This document shows positions 8,034 to 17,363 of a stretch of DNA of 64,000 nt, piece by piece. The notes beneath the pieces are model-generated. The model did no database searches, had not been told where the DNA came from, and saw only the letters and a program-made list of their open reading frames with translations. Each line of letters opens with the position of its first letter. The first letter of the stretch is position 1. The position numbers were made by a program, and so were the translations under genes. Source of the DNA: Parvularcula sp. BBD 1991-13 (GTDB lineage: Bacteria; Pseudomonadota; Alphaproteobacteria; Caulobacterales; Parvularculaceae). Location: NCBI GenBank assembly GCA_001657385.1, contig LYSZ01000007.1, positions 98,622-162,621 of the forward strand, read 5' to 3'.

Positions 8034-9322
8034 CCCTGACAGAGCGATATGCTGCGCTGACGTCCAAACAAAAAATGGCTTTGAATGCGGGCGCAACGCT
8101 ATGTGTGCTGGCCGCACTCGGCGTCATTATGTTCGGAACGAAGCAATCGCGCGAGGATGAAGCGGGTCGTACGGCTGAAATTGCTTCCGTCGCGATGACG
8201 AATGATCTTCTCGAAGACACGCTGACGGAACGCGTTGAACAGCGGGTTGAAAACCTCGAGGTAGAAAATGAAGCCCTTATTGAGCGAGTAGACGCGCTTC
8301 TTGACATTGTGAACCAGGAACGCGCGGACGATCGAAACGCGCGTGCGCGGTTCGAGCAAGACGCACAGTCGAAACTGGCGGCGCTCGAAAAAGCCGCATC
8401 CAATCGTCGTGGCGCAGGGTCGAACTCGGATACGAACCGCAGCGCTGGCGCTGATGAAGAGTCCATAGATCTCGCGCCCCGTAACGAACTCGCCGAACTC
8501 GGAGCTTATCGTGTTGCCGATAGTTATCCGGAGCCGCCGAAGGTGGCCGCTGGTTCGGCGCCGATCGGGTTGGCGCCCGTCAGTTACGAGATTCCTGAAC
8601 CGGTGATATTGGGGGCCATCTCGTCAATGCCGCCATCGGGGTTTGAAGCGCCAGAAAAAAAAAGCGGCGCGGACGGCGAAACGATCTATTTACCGCCTGG
8701 TTTCATGAATGCTCGACTGCTGACGGGTGTTGACGCATTGGTCAGCCAGAATGCGCAAGGAAGCCCTGAGCCGATCATGGCGCGCGTACAGGCGCCGGCG
8801 CAATTACCCAACCACGTCAAAGCCAATCTTCAGGGCTGCTTTGTCATCGGCTCGGCGACGGGAAGTCTGGCCAAGGAACGCGTCGAAGTCCGAGCGGTTT
8901 CCCTTTCGTGCATCGACTTTGAGGAGCGGGCCGTCATAGACGAGCCGATCAAAGGGTTCTTCGTTGATGAAGACGGCAAGAAAGGTCTTTCTGGCCGGGT
9001 AGTGACGCGCGGCGGCGCGCTGGTCGCCCGATCCTTCGTTGCGGGGGTCCTTTCTGGATTTGGGTCGGCGGTTGAACAGACAGCCGGTACGCGCGCGATC
9101 TCGCCGCTCGGAGAAGTTCGGACATTCGATGTCGGCGAAGTCGCGGCCGCCGGCGCCGGCGGCGGCGTCAGCCAAGCCGCTGAGGACCTGTCGGATCTTT
9201 ATCTGGAATTGGCGCGTCAGGCCGGGCCGGTCGTTGAAGTCGGCGCCGCGAAGGACGTGGTCCTCGTAATCCAGGAAGGAGTTGATCTAACAATTCGGAG
9301 GAGCGTCAATGTTGCTCAATAA
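8030..9322 (+). CDS. traB: TraB, VirB10-like core scaffold
   Basis: 430 residues. Residues about 20-40 form a membrane helix (ATLCVLAALGVIMFG). A coiled coil follows (about 60-125, rich in E, R, L), then a proline-rich linker and a C-terminal VirB10-type beta domain beginning near residue 245 with MARVQAPAQLPNHVKANLQG. The domain has the expected GCFVIGSATGSLAKERVEVR segment and a hydrophobic antenna region. TraB spans inner and outer membranes in the F-type core. It overlaps traV by 14 bases. Confidence 0.93.
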   Translation: MTLTERYAALTSKQKMALNAGATLCVLAALGVIMFGTKQSREDEAGRTAEIASVAMTNDLLEDTLTERVEQRVENLEVENEALIERVDALLDIVNQERADDRNARARFEQDAQSKLAALEKAASNRRGAGSNSDTNRSAGADEESIDLAPRNELAELGAYRVADSYPEPPKVAAGSAPIGLAPVSYEIPEPVILGAISSMPPSGFEAPEKKSGADGETIYLPPGFMNARLLTGVDALVSQNAQGSPEPIMARVQAPAQLPNHVKANLQGCFVIGSATGSLAKERVEVRAVSLSCIDFEERAVIDEPIKGFFVDEDGKKGLSGRVVTRGGALVARSFVAGVLSGFGSAVEQTAGTRAISPLGEVRTFDVGEVAAAGAGGGVSQAAEDLSDLYLELARQAGPVVEVGAAKDVVLVIQEGVDLTIRRSVNVAQ

Positions 9323-9905
9323 CAGCTGTCGATCGGTTTTAACGTCGCTTTTCATTGCGATGTCCGCCGCTGCCTGCGCCGTCTTGCCGTATGAAGACGA
9401 CTTTGCTTGCAAGAACGAAGATTTCGGACAGTGCATCCACCCTGAGAACGCCTACAGGGACGCCGTTGGCGCAACCGTTGGATCCGATGCCTCCCGCGGT
9501 AACGTTTCTGCCAACCCAAAGCGCCGAGAAGCGCGAAAGTATCAAGCAAATCACGGTTATGACGGCTATCAGGACGCCGTCTATCGTCAGTTGGCGTCAA
9601 TCGTCGACGCGCCGGTGACACCGATGATCGCCCCTGCGAAGACGGTGCGAACGCTCATCCTGCCTTACGCGGACAAGGACGGCGCCGGACGCCTTTACAT
9701 GCCGCGTTTTGTATATTCCGTTCTCGAACAACCGCGCTTTGTTCTAGGCGACTATCTGAGTCGCCCTGAAAATGATTTCGCCGGCGCGATTGCCCGCGGA
9801 ATAATGATCCCGCCGCCACGCCGCTCCGGCTCGCCGCCAGATCTTCCTCCCGAAATTACCGGCGATGAAAACATCAGCCTCACGAGCGGGCCGGGGGGCG
9901 AATAG
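9309..9905 (+). CDS. traV: TraV, outer-membrane core lipoprotein
   Basis: 198 residues with a lipoprotein signal (FIAMSAAACAVL; lipobox cysteine near residue 23), followed by a cysteine-containing segment (YEDDFACKNEDFGQCIHPENAY) that is characteristic of TraV. The middle contains RTLILPYADKDGAGRLYMPR, and the end is proline-rich. TraV is the VirB7-like lipoprotein that anchors the TraK/TraB ring in the outer membrane. Its stop overlaps the traC start by one base. Confidence 0.9.
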   Translation: MLLNNSCRSVLTSLFIAMSAAACAVLPYEDDFACKNEDFGQCIHPENAYRDAVGATVGSDASRGNVSANPKRREARKYQANHGYDGYQDAVYRQLASIVDAPVTPMIAPAKTVRTLILPYADKDGAGRLYMPRFVYSVLEQPRFVLGDYLSRPENDFAGAIARGIMIPPPRRSGSPPDLPPEITGDENISLTSGPGGE

Positions 9906-12448
9906 TGGGGTTCACCGCACATAGAGTTGGGCCAAGCACGGGTGAGATGGATCGTCTCGTGGCGCGTGAATCGTTCAGCCGGTTTCTGCCTTTCGTCGGA
10001 TATGACGACCATCACCAGGTCTATCGAACGATGGACAACGGCGTCGGCTATTTGTTCGAGATCCAGCCCGTCGCATTCGCCAGTGACAGCGTTGTGCAGG
10101 CAATGAGCGGTCTGGCCAACATTTCGTTCAGTGACAAGACGGTTGTCCAGATTATCCTTATGGCCGACCCCTATATAGGCGATATTCTTGACGACTACAT
10201 CGAGACAAAAACCAGGGCAGACGCGCTCGTCACAAAGAACGCCGTCCAGTTTGTCTCCCACATAGTCTCCCAACAATCCGGCCTGGATCAGATGTACGGC
10301 ATTCCGATCAGGAACTTTCGCTGTTTCGTTGCGATCAAGAGTCCGGATCATCTTCCCGCCGACACGCTCTCAGTGACCGAAGAAGCGCTGAGAAAGTTTG
10401 GCTGTCGGCGCGTGCCGCCGGATGGCAAAACCGGCTTGCTCGTCTGGATGCGGCGAATGTTCTCCGACATGCGCATGGCGCGCGCCGACGTTTACGATCA
10501 AACGAAACCATTAAACAAGCAAATCATCGACGCCGGCGCTGTGACCGATTTTGAGCGGATGGACGCGAAGATAGGAAAGCACTTTGCCCGGTGTCTGACC
10601 CCGAAGGCGATGCCGAAAGAGATAACGCCTCAAATGGTCAACCGTTTATGCGGCGGCATGATGGGGTTGATGGATGACCCGGAACAAGTAACGGGTCCAT
10701 TTCTAATTTCGCTCAACATTACGTTCGGCGGCGCTGAGGCGGAGATCACGAAGAAGAGCCAGATCATGTCGGCCCAAAAAGCCGGGGGCGCTGTCGCCCA
10801 TGAAATTGCGAGGATGGTGAACGAGTATCACTGGGCCGTCGACTATATGAAGAGCGACAAGTTCGTTCGCGTTATTCCAACCATATGGGTGTTCGGATAC
10901 GACCAAGATCAGTGTCGAGATAATGCATCCAGGGTCATGCGTTTGTACGAAACCCTCAAATTTTCGATGCAAGAAGAGGATTACCTCAACAAGGTACTGT
11001 TTATCTTAAGTCTCCCTTTCGGGTTGTACCTTGAAAAGGGTAACATTGATCTACTCGAACGGGATTTTTACCTCCCCGTGGAAACGGCCGGCGTGCTTGC
11101 GCCTGTTCAAGGCGATTTCCGAGGCGCCGGCCGCCCGGTTCAAGTATTTATCGGCCGGAAAGGTCAGATTGGCACCTTCGATCTCTTCGGTGTCGGCGGG
11201 AACAATTACAACTTTGTCGTAAGCGCTGAATCCGGCGGCGGGAAAAGCTTCCTGCTAAACAACATGCTGTTCCAATACTACGCTGCCGGCGCCGCCGTGC
11301 GGATCATTGATATTGGCGGCTCGTATGAGAAAGCCTGCAAGATTTTCGGCGGCCGATACATCGATATCGGTAAGGAGAACGTCGTTCTCAACCCCTTCGA
11401 CTTTGAGGCCGTCGATGAAGAGGAAGAAAAGATCTCGATTCAAGCGGCTGCAGATGTTCTCGCCCTTATGGCGACGTCTGCGTCCGGCGTAAGACTCTCC
11501 GAGGAGCAGCTCAATCTCTTAAAGAGCGCCGCCCGTTGGGTTTTCAAAACGGAACGTTGCGAAGAGGGCGTCGATGCGGCGCGAGAGTATCTTGCAACAT
11601 ATCCGCAGCACGCGCCCGACATCGAAAAGTCAGCCGCGAATGTGCTTGCTGATGATGCGCACAAGCTCGCGTTCAACCTCCAGGACTACTGTACAGAAGG
11701 CGACTACGGTCGATTTTTCAACGGCAAGTCGACACTCCGCATCAAGCAGGACGATTTTGTTGTTGTCGAGCTGGAACGCTTGCGAGGTCAGAAACAACTC
11801 TTCTCGACCATGGTGATGCAGATTCTCAATGTCATCACTCAGGATCTGTATTTGTCGGAGCGCGAGCGTCCAAGGTTTATTCTGTTTGAAGAAGCAGCGA
11901 GCTTTCTGAAAGAGAGCATGGCCGGTTCGATGTCGTCCACGTTCGCTGGCGTCATAGAAGCCGGGTTCCGGCGGGCGAGGAAATACAACGGCTCTTTCGG
12001 CGTCGTACTCCAGTCTGTCCTTGATCTCCCGAGCTTCGGAGATGTCGGTCATGTTATTATGGAAAATGCGGCGACGAAATTCTACCTACAGGGCAGTTCG
12101 TACGGCTTAGCGTCTGAGCGCAAGATTATACCGTATGACGGATTTGCGCTGAAACTCCTCCAATCGGTTAGAAGCAACCCGCCGCACTACTCAGAAATCT
12201 TCATAGACTCTCCGGCGGGTTGCGGCGTTGCCCGTCTCGTCGTCGATAAACACAGTTATTGGGTGAATACTTCGCACCCAAACGATGTGTTGCGGTTTAA
12301 TCGTCTGTGTCAGCTTGGACTGTCGCCTGCCGAAGCCATCGATGCGCTCGTCGACGGTCGCGAGGATCAGGTGCTGGCCAAACGCCTGGCTCCGCCGAAT
12401 GACTCGGAAAAGGCCGTCGCGATTGCGCAGGGGGTGGCGGCGGAATGA
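9905..12448 (+). CDS. traC: TraC, F-type conjugation ATPase (VirB4 family)
   Basis: 847 residues from a GTG start. An N-terminal TraC domain (residues about 20-270) precedes the P-loop ATPase domain. Walker A is ESGGGKS at 442-448, and the Walker B region RFILFEEAASF lies near residue 652. TraC energises pilus assembly and the channel at the inner membrane. The size fits the family (F TraC is about 875 residues). It sits directly between traV and traW, overlapping each by one to four bases. Confidence 0.95.
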   Translation: MGFTAHRVGPSTGEMDRLVARESFSRFLPFVGYDDHHQVYRTMDNGVGYLFEIQPVAFASDSVVQAMSGLANISFSDKTVVQIILMADPYIGDILDDYIETKTRADALVTKNAVQFVSHIVSQQSGLDQMYGIPIRNFRCFVAIKSPDHLPADTLSVTEEALRKFGCRRVPPDGKTGLLVWMRRMFSDMRMARADVYDQTKPLNKQIIDAGAVTDFERMDAKIGKHFARCLTPKAMPKEITPQMVNRLCGGMMGLMDDPEQVTGPFLISLNITFGGAEAEITKKSQIMSAQKAGGAVAHEIARMVNEYHWAVDYMKSDKFVRVIPTIWVFGYDQDQCRDNASRVMRLYETLKFSMQEEDYLNKVLFILSLPFGLYLEKGNIDLLERDFYLPVETAGVLAPVQGDFRGAGRPVQVFIGRKGQIGTFDLFGVGGNNYNFVVSAESGGGKSFLLNNMLFQYYAAGAAVRIIDIGGSYEKACKIFGGRYIDIGKENVVLNPFDFEAVDEEEEKISIQAAADVLALMATSASGVRLSEEQLNLLKSAARWVFKTERCEEGVDAAREYLATYPQHAPDIEKSAANVLADDAHKLAFNLQDYCTEGDYGRFFNGKSTLRIKQDDFVVVELERLRGQKQLFSTMVMQILNVITQDLYLSERERPRFILFEEAASFLKESMAGSMSSTFAGVIEAGFRRARKYNGSFGVVLQSVLDLPSFGDVGHVIMENAATKFYLQGSSYGLASERKIIPYDGFALKLLQSVRSNPPHYSEIFIDSPAGCGVARLVVDKHSYWVNTSHPNDVLRFNRLCQLGLSPAEAIDALVDGREDQVLAKRLAPPNDSEKAVAIAQGVAAE

Positions 12449-13200
12449 CAACGCTTAGTGAGATATTGGCGCCCATCACCCTTTCACGAGGACTTCTGCT
12501 CGCGGGGGCAATCGTTGCCTGGATTGCGTGTTTCCAATCCAGAACCAGACGTATCGCGATCGTGGGCGGCGTTGGTTTGGCTTCGATGTTTTTGTCGTTC
12601 TTTTCCGATGCGCGCGCATCCTTGGGCGGCGAGTCTGTGCTTGGCGCCGTCTACTCAATAGCCGAACCGGACGCCCTCGTTGAGATGGAAGAGGCCGCGG
12701 CTGGCAAGTCGGTGTCGCTTGACGACTTTGGCGATAGTGACGATTGGACGGCGACGGCTTCCGTTCTATTGCCCGTTGCGGAGTCTGACGACACTCGAAG
12801 CGTTGCACCGTTTTTCAGTTTGCCGTTCGACATCCCCGATGGAAAGGGCGGCGTACTCTATCCGGCTGGCTTCACGTTCAACCCGCTAGAGCACGTCCGA
12901 CTTTATGAGACGATTTGGATCGCTCGTGAAGAACACCTTGAATGGGTAATGGCGAACGCCGGCGATACGGACATCGTCATTTTGAGCGGCGGAAACGCCT
13001 TGAAGGCCTCAAACCGCCATCGCTCCCCGATCTATGCGTTACAACAGGACTTTATCTATCGTCTCGACCTTCGCGTTGCGCCGAGCCGGGTTTTTCAGAG
13101 CGGATCGCTTCTAACGATTGAGGAGTTCGGTCCCGCCGCGGTCACAAGCCAATCACGCGCTTTCTTTGACGAAAAGTCGGCGGAGGGAGTACAGCGATGA
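12445..13200 (+). CDS. traW: TraW, pilus assembly protein
   Basis: 251 residues. The N-terminus has two hydrophobic stretches (SRGLLLAGAIVAWIACF, IAIVGGVGLASMFLSFF) rather than a clean cleavable signal. The C-terminal part carries the TraW signature region: YPAGFTFNPLEHVRLYETIW, then NAGDTDIVILSGGNAL and a basic QQDFIYRLDLRVAPSRVFQ segment. TraW works with TrbC and TraU in F-pilus assembly. An unusual point is that the N-terminal hydrophobic region resembles a fused inner-membrane TrbI-like anchor; no separate trbI gene was found. Confidence 0.88.
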   Translation: MTTLSEILAPITLSRGLLLAGAIVAWIACFQSRTRRIAIVGGVGLASMFLSFFSDARASLGGESVLGAVYSIAEPDALVEMEEAAAGKSVSLDDFGDSDDWTATASVLLPVAESDDTRSVAPFFSLPFDIPDGKGGVLYPAGFTFNPLEHVRLYETIWIAREEHLEWVMANAGDTDIVILSGGNALKASNRHRSPIYALQQDFIYRLDLRVAPSRVFQSGSLLTIEEFGPAAVTSQSRAFFDEKSAEGVQR

Positions 13201-14171
13201 AACGGTTCGGATTAGTCTTCTCGCTTTTTGTTGTTTGGAGTATCGCGTCGCCGGCGAGCGCCAGCCCGTGCAATGACGGGTTTATCAACCCCATCACAAA
13301 GGTTTCGTGGGGATGCGTGTTTCCCATCGAGATCGGCGGCGTTCCGATTGGAAAGCGCTCGCGGCTTGATCGGGGAAATCCGCGGAGTCCTGTTTGTCTG
13401 TGCCCGTCATCCTTCGGGATTCCGTTGCCGGGCTTGCGCGTCAATTTCTGGAGTCCGAACCGGTTCATCGACACTGTCGAAAACCCGGGGTGTTTGATGG
13501 CGTTGGGCGTGGACGTCATGGGTGAAACCGGACGTCTCCACGGCACCAAACGCAGCGATACTCACGGAAACTCGCACTACACGTTTCAGCAGATGCACTA
13601 CTACATTTCCCCTGTGTGGGCTGTGCTGGGGCTATTTAGCGATCTCCCGTGTTTGCGAGATGAAGGCTTTGACGTTGCGATGATGTCGGAGCTTCTGCCG
13701 ACCTACCAGAACGAGGTTCTTGGGGCGATCATTAATCCGGAGGCGGTCTTGTTCGGCAATCCCGCCGCCGTTCTGGCTTGTGTAGCGGACGCCGTCGAAG
13801 CGAATATTGGTGGAACGATTGATCCGCTGTTTTGGTGCATGGGCGCGTGGGGTTCGGTTTATCCGCTCGGCGGGTCTTCCAACTCAGGGGATTACGTTGA
13901 GGCTAACGCTGCAATTGCGGCGAAGGGCATTTTCCTTATGGGCCGCCTCGGGCTGTTGCGGATCCACGATCGAAGCGGGTGTTTTGAAACGCCGGCGCCC
14001 ATTTGGAAAAAGTCGCGGTTCAAGCTGCAAGCAATGGAGCCGGTGAAGTCCGGCCAGTGCGTGAATATTGGTCGTACGGGCCTGTTGTGGACGCATTTCA
14101 AGCATCCGCCGCATAAGGATAATTTTGCCTGGTCGCTCTTTGAAAAGGTGTTTTGCTGTGTCCGGCCGTAA
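13197..14171 (+). CDS. traU: TraU, mating-pair and DNA transfer protein
   Basis: 324 residues with signal peptide FGLVFSLFVVWSIASPASAS. Cysteines are frequent and spaced as in TraU (NPITKVSWGCVFPIEIGG, SPVCLCPSSFGIPLPG, then late pairs such as FCCVRP at the end). It is a periplasmic protein needed for DNA transfer, with disulfides likely made by the DsbC-like product. It overlaps traW by four bases and the next gene by 14. Confidence 0.94.
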   Translation: MKRFGLVFSLFVVWSIASPASASPCNDGFINPITKVSWGCVFPIEIGGVPIGKRSRLDRGNPRSPVCLCPSSFGIPLPGLRVNFWSPNRFIDTVENPGCLMALGVDVMGETGRLHGTKRSDTHGNSHYTFQQMHYYISPVWAVLGLFSDLPCLRDEGFDVAMMSELLPTYQNEVLGAIINPEAVLFGNPAAVLACVADAVEANIGGTIDPLFWCMGAWGSVYPLGGSSNSGDYVEANAAIAAKGIFLMGRLGLLRIHDRSGCFETPAPIWKKSRFKLQAMEPVKSGQCVNIGRTGLLWTHFKHPPHKDNFAWSLFEKVFCCVRP

Positions 14172-16182
14172 CCGTAACTTCAACGCCAAATTGCGACGGC
14201 TCGCTCGGATTGGCGCATCCCGCGCGCTGGCGGTTCTTGGCTTGATCCTGATTGCGGCAACGATCACGGGCCGCCAAACTGCTGCGGCGTCGTCACCGTC
14301 GCCCGAACAACGTGCTGCCGATGCGGTTGAGGCGGCGAATTCAAGCTGGGGTTCGCCCGAAGCGATTGAAGAGAACTTCTCGTCTCCTCTCAATGGGGCC
14401 GGATCATTTCAAACATTTGACGGCGCTAATTCCTTTGCCCAACCGATCGCCTGCGTCAGCTCTGACGCCTTTCTTGAGGTTTTTTATGCGCCTGGGTCGG
14501 GCGGTGATCTCGATCCCGTCATTGTTTCGCAAGACACTGATTTCGACGGCGTCATGGAGACAACGCAAACCCTCCCGGCGCCCGTGTCCGGCGTTTGTGC
14601 AAATGGCGTCATCTCTTGCGATGCTGGAACGTGGAACAACTGCCAACCACAATCATGGACAACCGACGCCGCCAATCGACTTGCATTAACGCCTGTCGCG
14701 CTCGAACAACTCGGCGGTTGCTACTGCGTCAACTCAAGTTGCGGCGCCGGCCTATCGATCCTGAATGAGAAATACATCCTCGCGGACCTTTCCGGCGGTA
14801 TGGCTGGGGCCCTTTCCGCGGCGGACCCGCGTTTTGCTGTTTCGACCGTTGGGCGCGCGCCATTCCAGATTAGTCTTTCCGGCCAGTCGACGACGCAATG
14901 TCAGACCCCCCCGGCATTGCCTCAAACTGCGTACAATTCGAACCCCGCTCAAATCGCTCTTGACGCGTCTGCAATGTCTGCGACCGATCCGGTTTTTTCC
15001 AAAGTGACCTCTCTGCCGGCCGGGACCTCTGTAACGACTTTGGATCATGCGTGTTCGATTGAGAAGCTGGCCAGCACCGTCGACCTCATCACTGACGTGG
15101 TGAAGATCTCGGGATCGGGAGAACACTCGATTTCTGTGGTCAGCCCAACAGAATTGGTTCTAACCCTCGGACGGCAAGGGAACAATTATCTAAACGGAAA
15201 CTGCAGCGCCGGGTACATTGACAACTATACGATTCATGTGACCAATCCGGCGGCGCTGGTGAGCGTTGTCATTGAAAACGGCCGCGTTGACGATGACGCG
15301 CAGCTTCATATCGACGGCTCGAATCTCGTTTTCGCGAGGCGTTCAAACTTCACAAACTATTCTGGACGGCGCCCGGGCGGTTGTGGAGGAAACAGAAACG
15401 ATTCGTTTGTCGTCAATCAGGACATTACCCATCATTTTGCTGATGGAGCGCCGCATGACTTGCGCCTACGATCTGTCGTAAGCGGTAGGGGCGAACGGTT
15501 CTTAAACATACGTTTTAAAACTCAGTGCACTGTCGAGCGTTCAATCGTTGACAGTTGCGCCAGCTATGCCAGCGAGCGGTCCTGTCAATTGTATGCCGAG
15601 GACGTCGATGGCGTCCAAACATATCAAAACGGCGCCGCGACGGGTTTGACGCCGATCCCGTCAACGCGAACGATTGGAGTTTCGCCTTGTACTTTCGATG
15701 TGACCGAACCGTGGTGGCGCCGCGACCGGATTTATCGCTGCACGGCGCTGGGCTCGGGCTCGGCCCTTCCAACCCCTGATTTAGAGCGTGTCCGCTTTAT
15801 CTATGAGAATTCCACGGCGAGCACCTGGCAGGACCGATATGTCGACGCCGATGGAAACACAATATCCGCCTCGGGGCAGCTCACGCTTCCGGAGCCGGTG
15901 TCCATCGGTGATTGCGAATTGATGTGCAAGACGACGCGTTCTTACCAAAATGCGCACGTCACGGAAACCGGCACGGCGGGCGATCTACAGGAAAACCGTA
16001 TCGATACAGAGTTTGCTTTTCATGCGTGCTCTGCGGGTGTCTGCCCTGTGGGTCCCGGTGAAACCGTTGTTCAAGACTGTGGGTGCTTGAATTCTTTTCC
16101 GGAGGCAATGGTCATGATGCAGGCAACCCGTCTCGGCGCAAGGGATATGATATGTACGACCGATACGCCCGTTCCTTTCTAG
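14158..16182 (+). CDS. Cysteine-rich exported protein, TraN N-terminal-like
   Basis: The frame opens at 14068 inside traU; the GTG at 14158 with upstream AAAAGG is the better start (674 residues). It has a signal sequence (ALAVLGLILIAATITG then AAASSPSPEQ) and a very cysteine-rich, beta-rich body with a segment DAGTWNNCQPQSWTTDA typical of large TraN-like proteins. It lacks the conserved TraN C-terminus, which is encoded by the next gene in another frame. TraN is an outer-membrane protein that stabilises mating pairs. This product is probably its receptor-facing or scaffold part, but assignment rests largely on context. Confidence 0.75.
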   Translation: MSGRNRNFNAKLRRLARIGASRALAVLGLILIAATITGRQTAAASSPSPEQRAADAVEAANSSWGSPEAIEENFSSPLNGAGSFQTFDGANSFAQPIACVSSDAFLEVFYAPGSGGDLDPVIVSQDTDFDGVMETTQTLPAPVSGVCANGVISCDAGTWNNCQPQSWTTDAANRLALTPVALEQLGGCYCVNSSCGAGLSILNEKYILADLSGGMAGALSAADPRFAVSTVGRAPFQISLSGQSTTQCQTPPALPQTAYNSNPAQIALDASAMSATDPVFSKVTSLPAGTSVTTLDHACSIEKLASTVDLITDVVKISGSGEHSISVVSPTELVLTLGRQGNNYLNGNCSAGYIDNYTIHVTNPAALVSVVIENGRVDDDAQLHIDGSNLVFARRSNFTNYSGRRPGGCGGNRNDSFVVNQDITHHFADGAPHDLRLRSVVSGRGERFLNIRFKTQCTVERSIVDSCASYASERSCQLYAEDVDGVQTYQNGAATGLTPIPSTRTIGVSPCTFDVTEPWWRRDRIYRCTALGSGSALPTPDLERVRFIYENSTASTWQDRYVDADGNTISASGQLTLPEPVSIGDCELMCKTTRSYQNAHVTETGTAGDLQENRIDTEFAFHACSAGVCPVGPGETVVQDCGCLNSFPEAMVMMQATRLGARDMICTTDTPVPF

Positions 16183-17363
16183 GCGCGCTGATCTTGTCCG
16201 TCGTCTCTGCGACGATCGCATCGGCGCAGCTGATGTGCGCCGTCGATTCCAACGGGGATGGCGATGTCGACGACGTTGCAGAAACCGCGACTTGCTCTCA
16301 TCCGACTCTGTGCCCTCTCTCGGCGTTAGCGTGTACGTTGACTGCTCCGTCATATGAATGCCCCGCGCCGGGCGCTGCTAAAAACACTTGTACGGCGACG
16401 GGCGGGTTTTGCGAATACCCCAATCCCAGCGATCCTGTCGACACCATAGCAATGGCTTGTGTTCCGTCTGCGGCGCCGGCCGTTCCGACCTGTCCGCTCG
16501 GTGGAGGACGCCCGTGCGTCCCAGACGGCGCCGGCGGTTATTCTTGTTCTTCGAGCGGGTGCGTCGATGTGAGCGCCGCCGGGGGCGTCCTCGATGAGTC
16601 TCGCCCGCGAGCGCATGTTGTCGATGACGGCGCGCGTGATGCGAGCGGCGTTTGCCTCGACCAAATGCGAATATTCTCCGGATTTGCATTGGATTGCCGC
16701 CCGCCCGGCGCGCAAACGCTGTTTTCAAACTGTTGCAAGAACCGGGGAAAAATCATCACTGACGACGGCGGCGGCGGGTTAGGCGCCGCGGGTACGATCA
16801 CGGGCTTTACGGCGGTTTTTTCCGGCATGTCCGCTGCTTATTCCGCCTTCTCCGCCGGGGCGTCCGCATCGGCGGCGGCCGGCGCCGGCGCAAGCTCCAT
16901 TGTTTCGTTTTTTAGCCCGGTTTCTCTCGCCGGCGCCGCCCTGATCGGTCTGATGGTCGAGTTCCTAAATCTCGGCTGTGACGCTCAAGATATGGAAACC
17001 GGCGTCTTGCGCGGTTCTGGCATGTGTCGCGAGATCGGCGAATACTGCGCGGTCCGACTCCCGCTTCTTGGGTGTATACAGAAGAAACGCGCGCATTGCT
17101 GTTTCAATTCAAAACTCGCGCGCATCATCCAGGAGCAGGGGCGGCCGCAACTCGCGGCGTTTGTCAGCCAACCGAGTCTATGGGGCGAGCCGACGGCGCC
17201 ACAATGTCGAGGCTTCACGCCTGAAGAGTTTCAGGCGCTCGATTTCTCGGCCATGGACCTCAGCGAATACTTCGATGCGCTCGCTCTGTCGAGCGACACA
17301 CAAATGCAATCAATTGTTCAGGATGCGGTCGATGAGTTTACGACGACAAATTCAGTTAATTAG
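16152..17363 (+). CDS. traN: TraN C-terminal-type mating-pair stabilisation protein
   Basis: 403 residues from the ATG at 16152, overlapping the preceding gene by 31 bases in a different frame. It has its own signal peptide (LGALILSVVSATIASAQ). The C-terminal third carries the strongly conserved TraN block: GEYCAVRLPLLGCIQKKRAH, CCFNSKLARIIQEQGRPQL, CRGFTPEEFQALDFSAMDLS. The middle has a glycine/alanine-rich hydrophobic stretch (residues about 235-290). F TraN is one 600-residue protein, so here the function appears divided between two secreted products. The ATG of trbC lies inside its 3-prime end. Confidence 0.88.
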   Translation: MYDRYARSFLGALILSVVSATIASAQLMCAVDSNGDGDVDDVAETATCSHPTLCPLSALACTLTAPSYECPAPGAAKNTCTATGGFCEYPNPSDPVDTIAMACVPSAAPAVPTCPLGGGRPCVPDGAGGYSCSSSGCVDVSAAGGVLDESRPRAHVVDDGARDASGVCLDQMRIFSGFALDCRPPGAQTLFSNCCKNRGKIITDDGGGGLGAAGTITGFTAVFSGMSAAYSAFSAGASASAAAGAGASSIVSFFSPVSLAGAALIGLMVEFLNLGCDAQDMETGVLRGSGMCREIGEYCAVRLPLLGCIQKKRAHCCFNSKLARIIQEQGRPQLAAFVSQPSLWGEPTAPQCRGFTPEEFQALDFSAMDLSEYFDALALSSDTQMQSIVQDAVDEFTTTNSVN

